Assembly: GCA_050942875.1 (NCBI GenBank)
Contig: JBMNOD010000003.1
Coordinates: 15,204 to 79,203, forward strand
Direction of reading: 5' to 3'
Length of the DNA: 64,000 bases
Source: JAAZAI01 sp050942875
Lineage (GTDB): Bacteria > Verrucomicrobiota > Kiritimatiellia > RFP12 > UBA3636
In this document: one piece after another, positions 44,044-53,100 of the stretch
Layout: each line of letters starts with the position of its first letter
How positions within the stretch are numbered: position 1 is the stretch's first letter
The notes under the pieces: generated by a model
Told to the model about the DNA's origin: nothing
Databases searched by the model: none
The model's input: only the letters and a program-made list of their open reading frames with translations
Made by a program: the position numbers and the translations under genes

Positions 44044-46977
44044 ATGGAATTTGTCGTCCCCTTGATGCTGGCGGGTTTGGCGGGAATCGCGGTGCCGATT
44101 CTCATCCACCTGTTCAATCGTCGAACGGCGCGCACGGTTGACTGGGGCGCCTTCCAGTTCCTGCGCGATTCGCTCATGAAGCGGCGGCGGCGGCTCCTCC
44201 TGGAGGAGACGCTCCTGCTCGTCTGCCGCTGCCTCGTCGTCGCGCTCGTCGCGCTCGCGCTCGCGCGCCCCTTCATCCAGGCGCAGTCCCGGCTCCCGTG
44301 GGCCGTCGTGCTCCCGCTCGTCTTCGTGGCCGTGACGACGTTCGGCGCCGCCTTCGCGCTGTGGCCCTACCGCCGCTGGCGCTTCACCCTGCTGGCCGCC
44401 GCCTTCTCCTCCGCGCTGCTCATCGCCGGCGCCATCGCCTTCGAACGGCACGTCGGCCTCGGCCGCCTCGGTCGCGGCACGTCGCGCGACGTGGCCATCA
44501 TCATCGACTGCTCCGCCTCGATGGGCATGACCCGCGACGGCGTCAGCAACCACGCCCGCATCCTCAAGGAAATCGAGACGGACATCCGCACGGCGGACCG
44601 CGGCATCGCCTTCGGCATCATCCAGGGCGGCCCCCTGCCCCGCCGCCTCACCCCCGCGCCCCTCACCGACCGGCGTCCGCTCTTCAAGGCGCTTGAGACC
44701 GTCCGCCCCGCGGCCGGCACGCTCGACGTGCCCGCCGCGCTCGCCGCCGCGGCCGCCCTGCTCGCGGAAGGCGACAACCGCGCCAAGCAAATCGTCGTCT
44801 ATGGCGACGGCCAGGCGGCGGGCTGGGCCGCCGGCGATGAAACGCGCTGGAACGTCGTCAAGGCCATCCTGTCCCAGCTCCCCGACCCGCCGCGCATCCT
44901 CTGGCGCACGCTCGAGATCCCCACGTCCCTGCGCAACCTCGCCGTCGAGGACATCGCGCCCGGGCGCGCCATCGTCGGCACCGACCGCGAGACCACGATC
45001 CAGGTCACGCTCAAAAACACCGGCAAGGAATCCGTCACGCCCGACCACCTCGCGCTCGACGTCGAAGGCCACCACCTCGTCAACCACGCCATCGGCCAAA
45101 TCACCCCCGGCGCGAGCCGCGTCGTCGAATTCCGCCATCGCTTCGCCCGGGCCGGCACCGAGATTCTCACGGCCACCCTCGACGCGCGCGACGACATCGC
45201 CCTCGACGACACCGCCCAGCGCGTCGTCCAGGTCGTCGGCACGCTCGACGTGCTGCTCGTCGAAGCCAACGCCGGCGCCCGCCTCAACAAGCAGACGACC
45301 GGCTTCCTCAAGGCCGCGCTCCGACCGGAAGTCCAGCACCTGGCCGCCGACGGCGCGGCGGAGCGCAGCGCCTTCCTCGTCGCCCCCAAGGTCGAATCCG
45401 CCGCCGCCGTGGCGCGCCGCGCCTCCTTCCAGGACTGCGCCGTCATCGTCCTCGCCGACGTGCCCCAGCTCCCGAAAGACGTCGCCGATCGCATCGCGCA
45501 GTTCGTCGCCAGCGGCGGCGGCCTGCTCGTCGCGCCCGGCGGACGCGTCGCGCCCGAGTTCTACAACGACTGGACCTGGCGCGGCGAATCGGCGCTCCCG
45601 CTTCCGCTCAAGACCTTCGCCACCGAGCGCCGCAGCCGGCGCCGCCCCTCGCTCGACCCGGAGACGTTCGTCGGGCGGACGCTGCGCAATCTCCAGGCGC
45701 AAAACGACCTCAAGCGCGCCATCGTCGCCGGCTGGTGGCAAATGGACGCCGCCATGCATCCGGAGCGCGTCGAAGGCGCCTTGACGACCGGCGACCCGTT
45801 CCTCGCCGTCCGCCGCCTCGGGCGTGGCACGGTGGCGACCACGGCGCTCCCGCTCGACGCCTCGCTCTCCAACCTGCCCTCGCTCCAGTCGTTCCTCCCG
45901 CTCGTCCACGAAATCGCCTACGCCCTGGCCAACCCCGCCACGGCCGAGCTCAACCTCGACCCCAGCCCGTCCCCGCTGCTCATGCTCTCCCCAGGCGGGC
46001 TCCTCGTCGGCGCAGGCGGCGCCCTCGGGCTCGTCGGCCACTACTACCCCGCGCCCGACTTCAAGGGCCGCGAGCGCCTCCGCGTCGATCCGAACATCGC
46101 CTTCGACTGGCGCAGCAAGGCGCCGCTCTCCGGCATCCCCAGCGACCGCTTCTCGATCCGGTGGATCGGCTCGTTCGTCCCGCAGGAGACCGGCGAATAC
46201 AACTTCGCCGTCGAAGCCGACGACTTTGGCGCCGTCTGGGTCAACGGCAAGCCGGGATCTGAAAAACAGTCGCTCCAGGCAGGCGTGGCATGCGACATCC
46301 GCGTCGACTACCAGGAGCACCAAGGCAACGCCAACGTCCGGCTCGTGTACGGCGGCGCGGGCGGGCGCACCGGCGACGTCCCCTCCAACGTGCTCCGCCC
46401 CGCGATTCCGTCCGAAATCGACTCCAGCATCCTCGTCCAGCCGACCGAGATCCATCCCGCAAGCGGCTCCACCAACGCCATTCCCGCGCAGTACGTCCAC
46501 AACGCCGACGGGCTGGCGCTCCAGGTGAGGGCCAATCTCGAACCCGGCCTCTACGAGGCGACGAGCGTGGAAAGCCTGGCCGAGCTGCTCAAACCCTTCC
46601 TCAGCCCGTCCGGCGCCATCCCCTTCGTCGTGCGCGCCGGCATCGCCGAAAGCGACCTGACGACCGCCAGCCCCGAAGCGCTGGCCTTCCTGCGCCGCTT
46701 CATCGACCTGGACGTGGCGACAAAGCCGGACGAAATTTCGACCGCCTTGCGCGGCAAGCGCTTCGGGCGCGAAATCTGGCGCCCGATCGCCGGCGCCGCC
46801 CTGCTCTTCCTCCTCCTCGAGCTGCTGCTCTCGCGCTGGATCGCCATCCAGCGCCGCACGGGCCAGGAAGAGGAAGTCGAGTTCGACAAGACCGCAAGAG
46901 CCCCGGAGCCGTTCCAGAAGCAGCTCGAGGCCCTTCGCAACCGCGGCAAGCGCACGGAGGCGAACGAGAAACCATGA
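44044..46977 (+). CDS. BatA-like VWA membrane protein with embedded PA14 domain
   Basis: A 977-residue protein. It begins with the BatA N-terminal domain (PLMLAGLAGIAVPILIHLFN, RRLLLEETLLLVCRCLVVAL) and further hydrophobic segments (about 86-132). A VWA domain starts at about 148 with DCSASM (155-160). A GATase-like region follows (about 400-510; VASGGGLLVAPGG). At about 658-785 is a PA14-type domain (GLVGHYYPAPDFKGRERL, GSFVPQETGEYNFAVEADDF), normally a sugar-binding beta barrel. A membrane helix (about 915-935) and a charged cytoplasmic tail close the protein. The PA14 insertion is not usual in BatA-type proteins and suggests contact with a glycan outside the membrane. Its stop overlaps the next start. 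Confidence 0.85.
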   Translation: MEFVVPLMLAGLAGIAVPILIHLFNRRTARTVDWGAFQFLRDSLMKRRRRLLLEETLLLVCRCLVVALVALALARPFIQAQSRLPWAVVLPLVFVAVTTFGAAFALWPYRRWRFTLLAAAFSSALLIAGAIAFERHVGLGRLGRGTSRDVAIIIDCSASMGMTRDGVSNHARILKEIETDIRTADRGIAFGIIQGGPLPRRLTPAPLTDRRPLFKALETVRPAAGTLDVPAALAAAAALLAEGDNRAKQIVVYGDGQAAGWAAGDETRWNVVKAILSQLPDPPRILWRTLEIPTSLRNLAVEDIAPGRAIVGTDRETTIQVTLKNTGKESVTPDHLALDVEGHHLVNHAIGQITPGASRVVEFRHRFARAGTEILTATLDARDDIALDDTAQRVVQVVGTLDVLLVEANAGARLNKQTTGFLKAALRPEVQHLAADGAAERSAFLVAPKVESAAAVARRASFQDCAVIVLADVPQLPKDVADRIAQFVASGGGLLVAPGGRVAPEFYNDWTWRGESALPLPLKTFATERRSRRRPSLDPETFVGRTLRNLQAQNDLKRAIVAGWWQMDAAMHPERVEGALTTGDPFLAVRRLGRGTVATTALPLDASLSNLPSLQSFLPLVHEIAYALANPATAELNLDPSPSPLLMLSPGGLLVGAGGALGLVGHYYPAPDFKGRERLRVDPNIAFDWRSKAPLSGIPSDRFSIRWIGSFVPQETGEYNFAVEADDFGAVWVNGKPGSEKQSLQAGVACDIRVDYQEHQGNANVRLVYGGAGGRTGDVPSNVLRPAIPSEIDSSILVQPTEIHPASGSTNAIPAQYVHNADGLALQVRANLEPGLYEATSVESLAELLKPFLSPSGAIPFVVRAGIAESDLTTASPEALAFLRRFIDLDVATKPDEISTALRGKRFGREIWRPIAGAALLFLLLELLLSRWIAIQRRTGQEEEVEFDKTARAPEPFQKQLEALRNRGKRTEANEKP

Positions 46978-49900
46978 ACAACACGATTCGCACCGACTTG
47001 CTCCCCGCCTCGCTCCCGCTGTTCTGGCTGGCCGTCGCCGCCATCCTCGTCACCGGCGTCTGGGCGGCACTGCACCTGACGTTCATCCGACAGAAGCGCG
47101 GGCCGGGCTTTCGTTTTCTCGTCGCCTTCCCGGTCGCCGGGATGGCGTTCTGGCTGCTCTTGCAGCTCGCCGCGCGCCTCGTCTTCATCGCGTCGCCCTG
47201 GCCGCTCTGGGGTCTCGCGATGCTCAGCGCCATCGCCTGCGAAGCCACCATCTTCATCTACCATCACGAGCGAATGCTCTGCAGCCCCGGACTGCGCCGC
47301 ACCATTCTCCTGCTGCGGCTCGTCGCCGTGGCCGCCGTGTGCTTCATGCTCGTGCAGCCCGTCCTCCAGCGCGAAAAGCAGCGCCGCATCCGCCGCCGCG
47401 TCGTCGTGCTCGTGGACGACTCGCAGTCGATGCACCGGCCCGACACGTTCTGGACGGAGTCCGAACAGCTCGACATGGCGCAGGCCATCGGCGAACTGCC
47501 CGCCGCGCAACGGCCGCTGCGCCTCGCGGCCGCCACAAACCAGGTCTTCCGCACCCGCCTCGCCTACTGGGCCGAACGCCTCGCCGCGCCGGAGTCCGCC
47601 GAGTCCATCACGCAAGACGCCGCGCTCGACGACGACGCCGGCGCCGCCGCCCGCTGGGCCGACGGCCTCGGCCAGGCGCTCGCCGCCCTCCCCGCCCCCG
47701 ACCCCATGCCGCAGAGCCTCCGCGCCGACCACGACCGGCTCGCGTCCTTCCAGCACCTGCTGACCAACCAGGTCGCCCCCGCCCTGAAGACGCTCGCCAG
47801 CGTGCGCACCTCCGGCGACCCTGCCACCGACAACGCCCCCGCACGTGACGTCACGACCGACCTCAAGGCCGCGCGCGACGCCCTCGACGCGCTCCAGGCC
47901 CGCCTGCCGGAAGCCCGGCTCGCCGCGGACATCCTGCTCAAGGCCTCGTTCGACGAGGCCATGCGCCAGTCCATCTCCAACGCCTGCGCCACCTCCCGCA
48001 TCGAGCTCGCCCGCCGAATCCTCGCCGGCAACCCCGAGAAGGGCGTCCCCTCGCTCGCCGAACGTCTCGGACGCCGCTACGACCTCGACTTCTACAGCTT
48101 CGCCAGCGCCCCGCTCCGCATCGCCGACCCCGCCGCGTGGCTCGCCACCCCCGGCGGCGCGACGACGACCAATGTCACGCCCGCCGTCGTCGCCGCGCGC
48201 TCGGAGACGGACTTCACCTGCGCCATCGAAAAGCTCATCCAGGAAATCCCCTCCGAAGAGCGCGCCGGCCTGCTGATGCTCACCGACGGACGCCACACCG
48301 GCGCCGCAGGCGTCGAGGCCGTCGCCCGCGCCCTCGGCCAGACGCAGACGCCCGTCTCCACCATCCTCGTCGGCGGCACGCGGACGCCCTTCGACTTTGC
48401 CATCGACTCCGTCCGCTCCCGCGAATCCGTCTTCCTCGGCGACCGCGTCCGCGTCAACGCCGTCCTGACCGCCACGGGCGCCAACGGCGTCAAGTCGCAA
48501 GTCGCGCTGCTGCGCGACGGCGAGACCGTCGCCACCCAGGACATCGCCGTCGAAGGCATCGACTGGCAGGAGGAAATCCGCCTCGAAGACATGCCCGACG
48601 TTCGCGGCACCTACCGCTACGAGCTGAAAATCGAGCCCGACCCGCGCGAAGCCCTCCACGAAAACAACACGTGGCCGATGGACATCGCGGTGTCCGACAA
48701 CCGCACGCACGTCCTGATCGCCGACCGCCGACCGCGCTGGGAGTTCCGCTACCTGCGCAACCTCTTCTACGGGCGCGACAAGTCCATCCACCTGCAATAC
48801 GTCCTCTCGGAGCCCGACACCATCCGCGACCTCGGCCCCAAGGACCCCGTCCCGCCCGCCTCCGCCTCGCGCGAGTTCGGCGACGCCGAAGCCTCGGCGC
48901 TCCCCGTCTCGCTGGAAGAATGGCGCAAGTTCGACGTCATCATCCTCGGCGACCTCGACGAAACGGTCCTCGACGAGCAGGCCGTCAAGTCCATCCAGCA
49001 CTGCGTGGAGACCCGCGGCGCCACGCTCGTCTGCATCGCCGGGCCGCGGTCGATGCCCTTCGCCATCGAAAACCCGGCCTTCCAGGCCATGCTGCCCATC
49101 GGCCCCCATTCTCGTACGGGCGGGGCTTCGCCCCCGCCCCCCGAGGCCGCATTCCGCGTCGCCATGACGACCGCCGGGCGCTCCCACGAAATCATGAGCC
49201 TCTCCACAAGCCAGATGGAAAACGAGGCGCTCTGGAAGGCCCAGCCGCTGTGGCGCTGGCGCCTGCCCGTCGAGGAGGTCAAGCCCGGCGCCGAAATCCT
49301 CGCCGTGGCCGCGCCCGACGAGCCGGCCGCCGACGAGACGTTCACGCTCGACGCCGACGCCGCCGCCTCGCCCGAAGCCGCCGTCGCGGCGTTCGCCGAG
49401 CTCCGCCGCCAGGAGATGCGCCAGGCGCTCGTCGTCGCCCAGCCCTACGGCATGGGCAAGGTGCTCATGCTCCTCACCGACCAGACCTGGCGCCTGCGCT
49501 ACCAGATCGGCGACACGCACCACCATCGCTTCTGGGGCCAAATCATGCGGTGGGCCGCCGGCGAGCAGCTTCGCGCCGGCAACGCCTACGCCCGCATGGG
49601 CACCGACCACATCACCTACACGCCCGACGAGCCCGTGCGCATCCGCGCACGGCTTGCCGACGCCTCGTTCACGCCGCTGGCCAACCTCAAGCCGCTGGCG
49701 ATTCTCTCCAACGAACAAAACGACGAAGTCGCCCGCATCGAACTGACCCACCAAGCCGGCTCCAGCGGCCTCTACGAAGGCACGCTGAACCAGCGGTTCG
49801 ACCCCGGCTCCTACCACGTCAAGCTCGACGTGCCCGGCCTGGGCGGCATCCTCGGCGAACACCTGCCCGACAACCTCGACTGCGTCTTCTCCGTGCTCAC

Positions 49901-50153
49901 GGCGCGCCAGCCGAAGGAGGCCGCGCACGTGACCGCCGACGAGCGCGTCCCCCGCGCGCTCGCCACGCAGTCCGGCGGCAAGACCGTCTCGCCCGTCGAA
50001 GCGGGCGTCCTCGAAGCCGAGTTCGGCGAACCCAGCCGCGTCGTCGTCGAGACGCTCGAAATCCCGCTCTGGTGCTCGCCCTGGATTTTCGCCATCGTCC
50101 TCGCGGCGCTCACGGCCGAATGGCTGCTCCGCAAGAAAGGAGGGCTGACATGA
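46974..50153 (+). CDS. VWA / GATase-like membrane protein
   Basis: A 1,059-residue protein. It has about four N-terminal membrane segments (9-38, 46-100, 108-130), then a VWA-like domain with DDSQSM (VVVLVDDSQSMHRP), interrupted by a helical insertion (about 215-350) before it resumes (EERAGLLMLTDGRHTGAAG). A GATase-like domain follows (about 640-830; VIILGDLDETVLDEQAVKSI), and a membrane helix lies near the C-terminus (WCSPWIFAIVLAALTAEWLL). This layout is typical of the large proteins following MoxR-DUF58-BatA in PVC operons. The ATG overlaps the previous stop and the TGA overlaps the next start. Residues about 713-723 come from a hairpin repeat present elsewhere as intergenic DNA. Confidence 0.82.
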   Translation: MNNTIRTDLLPASLPLFWLAVAAILVTGVWAALHLTFIRQKRGPGFRFLVAFPVAGMAFWLLLQLAARLVFIASPWPLWGLAMLSAIACEATIFIYHHERMLCSPGLRRTILLLRLVAVAAVCFMLVQPVLQREKQRRIRRRVVVLVDDSQSMHRPDTFWTESEQLDMAQAIGELPAAQRPLRLAAATNQVFRTRLAYWAERLAAPESAESITQDAALDDDAGAAARWADGLGQALAALPAPDPMPQSLRADHDRLASFQHLLTNQVAPALKTLASVRTSGDPATDNAPARDVTTDLKAARDALDALQARLPEARLAADILLKASFDEAMRQSISNACATSRIELARRILAGNPEKGVPSLAERLGRRYDLDFYSFASAPLRIADPAAWLATPGGATTTNVTPAVVAARSETDFTCAIEKLIQEIPSEERAGLLMLTDGRHTGAAGVEAVARALGQTQTPVSTILVGGTRTPFDFAIDSVRSRESVFLGDRVRVNAVLTATGANGVKSQVALLRDGETVATQDIAVEGIDWQEEIRLEDMPDVRGTYRYELKIEPDPREALHENNTWPMDIAVSDNRTHVLIADRRPRWEFRYLRNLFYGRDKSIHLQYVLSEPDTIRDLGPKDPVPPASASREFGDAEASALPVSLEEWRKFDVIILGDLDETVLDEQAVKSIQHCVETRGATLVCIAGPRSMPFAIENPAFQAMLPIGPHSRTGGASPPPPEAAFRVAMTTAGRSHEIMSLSTSQMENEALWKAQPLWRWRLPVEEVKPGAEILAVAAPDEPAADETFTLDADAAASPEAAVAAFAELRRQEMRQALVVAQPYGMGKVLMLLTDQTWRLRYQIGDTHHHRFWGQIMRWAAGEQLRAGNAYARMGTDHITYTPDEPVRIRARLADASFTPLANLKPLAILSNEQNDEVARIELTHQAGSSGLYEGTLNQRFDPGSYHVKLDVPGLGGILGEHLPDNLDCVFSVLTARQPKEAAHVTADERVPRALATQSGGKTVSPVEAGVLEAEFGEPSRVVVETLEIPLWCSPWIFAIVLAALTAEWLLRKKGGLT
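49110..49139 (+). repeat. Dispersed hairpin repeat translated in frame
   Basis: TCTCGTA followed by GGGCGGGGCTTCG and CCCCGCCC, matching the intergenic copy at 41824-41853 at 28 of 30 bases. Here it is read as SRTGGASPPPP between the conserved-looking AMLPIGPH and EAAFRVAM, so it appears to be an insertion that kept the frame. Confidence 0.75.
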
Positions 50154-53100
50154 GCAAGCCCGGACCCCGCCGACGCACGTCGCACATACAATTCTCCGCC
50201 CTGCCCGACACCCTGGCCGGCGCCCTGCGGCGCGTCGTCCAGCGCATCCGCCGCATCATCCTGCTGCGCGGCTCGCTCGCCACCGTGGCCACCGCCCTGG
50301 TGGCGCTGCTCGTCGTCATGGCCGTGGACGCCACGACCGTGATCCTCGACGACGCCTGGCGCTACCTGCTCTCGGGAGCCGCGCTGACCGTCACGCTCAT
50401 CACCGCGATGCGCCGCATCGTCATCCCCCTCTCGCGCCCCGTCACACCCGTGCGCATCGCCCGCATCATCGAACGCCGCCGCCCCGACCTCGAGGAACGC
50501 CTCTCCACCGTCGTCGATCTGCTCGGCGGCGACCAGCGGTTCATCGGGTCGGCAAGCCTCTTCGCCGCCGTGCTCGAAAGCGCCTGCGCCGACGTCGAGA
50601 CCCTCGACGTGGAGCAGGAGTTCACGCTGCGCACCGTCAAGCCGCGCCTCGTCGCGGCCATCGCCGCGACGACCGTGCTCGCGACGCTCTTCGTCATCAG
50701 CCCCCGCCCCGCCGGACGCCTCTTCCTGCGCGCGCTCGCGCCCTTCGCCGAAGTGAGCAACTTCTACGCCGGCATGCTCGGCGTCGCGCCGGGAGACGCG
50801 CATTGCCTCCTCGGCTCGCCGCTCGAAATCACCGTCGTCGTCTCGCCCTCGCTCGACAGCCAGCCGTTCATCCGCTTCTCGCCCCCCGGCAAGAACCCGA
50901 AGGAAACCATCGAGCGCATGAGCCACGTCGAGACGAGACCCGACGGCTCGCGCATCTTCCGCCACCTCGTCCCCGTCATCAACACGTCCTTCCAATACCG
51001 CATCGTGGCCGGCTTCGCCGTCACGCGCCACTACGACGTGCAGGCCATCCACCGGCCGGACACGACGAGCATCCATCTCCAAATGGCATTCCCGGCCTAC
51101 ACCGGCCGCGCGGACGTTCTGCTGACCAATTCGCTGCACAACCTCTCCGCGCCCGTCGGCACGCGCCTGACCTGGACGGCGCAATACAACCGCGCACCCA
51201 TGCAGGCCGAGCTGCGATTCGACGGCCTCCGCGTGCAGAAAACCGCCGTTCGCAAAGGCGGCCAGTGGTCCGCCACGCTCACCGACGGCGGCGACCGCAA
51301 CTGGGCCATCCTGCTCAAGGACGCCTACGGCCACACCAACCACCCCGTCCTGCACACGATGCACATCCACCGCGACGCCCCCCCGCAGATCGTCATCGTC
51401 GCCCCGGAGGCGCGCCGCCTCGAACTCCCCCGCTTTGCGAGCCTCACGCTCAACTGCCTCATGTCCGACGATTTCGCCATCGTCTCGCCCACCCTCGAAT
51501 GGGCGCTCGACAACCAGCCCTTCCACGAAAGCGTCCCCATCGCCACGCTCGACGCCACGGCCGACCCGCAAGTCTGGACGGCCGACGTCCCCATCGAGCT
51601 GAGCCGCCTCCCGCTCGCGGAAGCGCGCCAGGTCCGCTTCCGCGTCCACGTCTCCGACAACATGCCCGACTACCTCGACGGCCCCCAGAAGACGTTCTCG
51701 GAAGAAGTGGTCGTGGTGCTCAACTCGGGAGCGGCCTCGCTCGCCGCCCAAGTCGCCCAGGAACAAAGCGCGAAAATCGAAAAGACGCTCGACGAAGTCG
51801 ATCAGCTGCTTGAACAATCGCGCAAGGAAGCCGACGCGATGCAGGCGAAGCAGCAGGACGACAAGGCGGCGAGCGACCCGCTCGACGCGCTTGAGTCCGT
51901 CCAGGACAAGCTGCGGGAGGCCGAAGATCTCGCGCAAAAGACGGCCGCCGAAGCAAAGGAGAGCCTCCTCGCCCCCGTCGCCAAGGACTTGGCGAAAACC
52001 GCCAGGGAGAACCTCGACGCCGCCTCCCGCCAGGCAGACCTCGCCATGCTCGCCGAGAAGCAGGACGTCCCCGAGCAAATCCAGGCGCTCCAGGAGAAGC
52101 TGAAGCAGGCGGCTGAAGCGTTCCGCGAGCTCCGGGAGCGCAACAAGGAATTCGCCGAAGAGCTCAAGCGGCTCGTCGATCTCGACGAACTCGCCATGAA
52201 GGAAGCCGCCCTCGCCGGCAAGGCCGACGAATGGGAGAAAAAGCAGGAGATGGACGAGGCGATCAAGGAGCAGGACGCAATCCGCCGCAAATTGAAGGAT
52301 CTGCTTGAAAGCGACCCCGAGACCAGGAAGGCGCTTCTGGAAGCCCGCAAGCAGGAGCTCGACGAAGCCAGGTCCGAAGCCGCGCGTCTCGCCGCCGAAC
52401 AAGAACGGCTCCGCAAGCAGACCGAAGCCCTCGCCGACCCCGACCGGCGCGACGCCGCCGCCAAGACCCTCGCAGAAGACGCGCCGCAGGCCGAACAGCA
52501 GGCCGCGCCGGAGGAAGTCGCCCACGCCCGCCAGGAAGACCTCGCCCGCCGCGCCCAGGAGCTCGAAGCCAGGACACGCGAAATCCAGGAAAGCCTCCGC
52601 GACTGGGGACAGCCGACGGAACGCGCCGCGAAACTGACGGAGGACGCCGCCCGCGCCCTCGAAAAGGCGACGCAGCAAGCCGCCGAGGCCGGCGAGCGGA
52701 TGACGCCCGCGCCAACCGCCAAGCCCGACCCCGCCACCGCGCAAAAACAGGCGGACGCCCTCGCCAAAGAAGCCCGCGAAGCGGAAAAGACGGCGGAGCA
52801 AAGCCGCGCGCGCGAAGAGACCGCCAAGGAACGCGCCGAACAAGCGCGGACAGAAGCGGAAGCGGCCAAGGAAGCCGTTCGCCAGGCCATGCGGGAGCAG
52901 GCGCCCGACGACGCGGCCAAGGCGCAGGATTTCGTCGATGCGGCGAAACAAGCCGCCAAGGAAGCCAAGCAGGCGGCCAAGGACGCGCGGAAGACCGCCG
53001 ACCAGGCGGCGAAGGAAGCCGACAAAACCGTCGCGGAAGCCATGCAGGACTCGGCCGGCAAAGCGGCCGAGGCGGCGGCCAAGGCACAGGAAGCCGCAGA

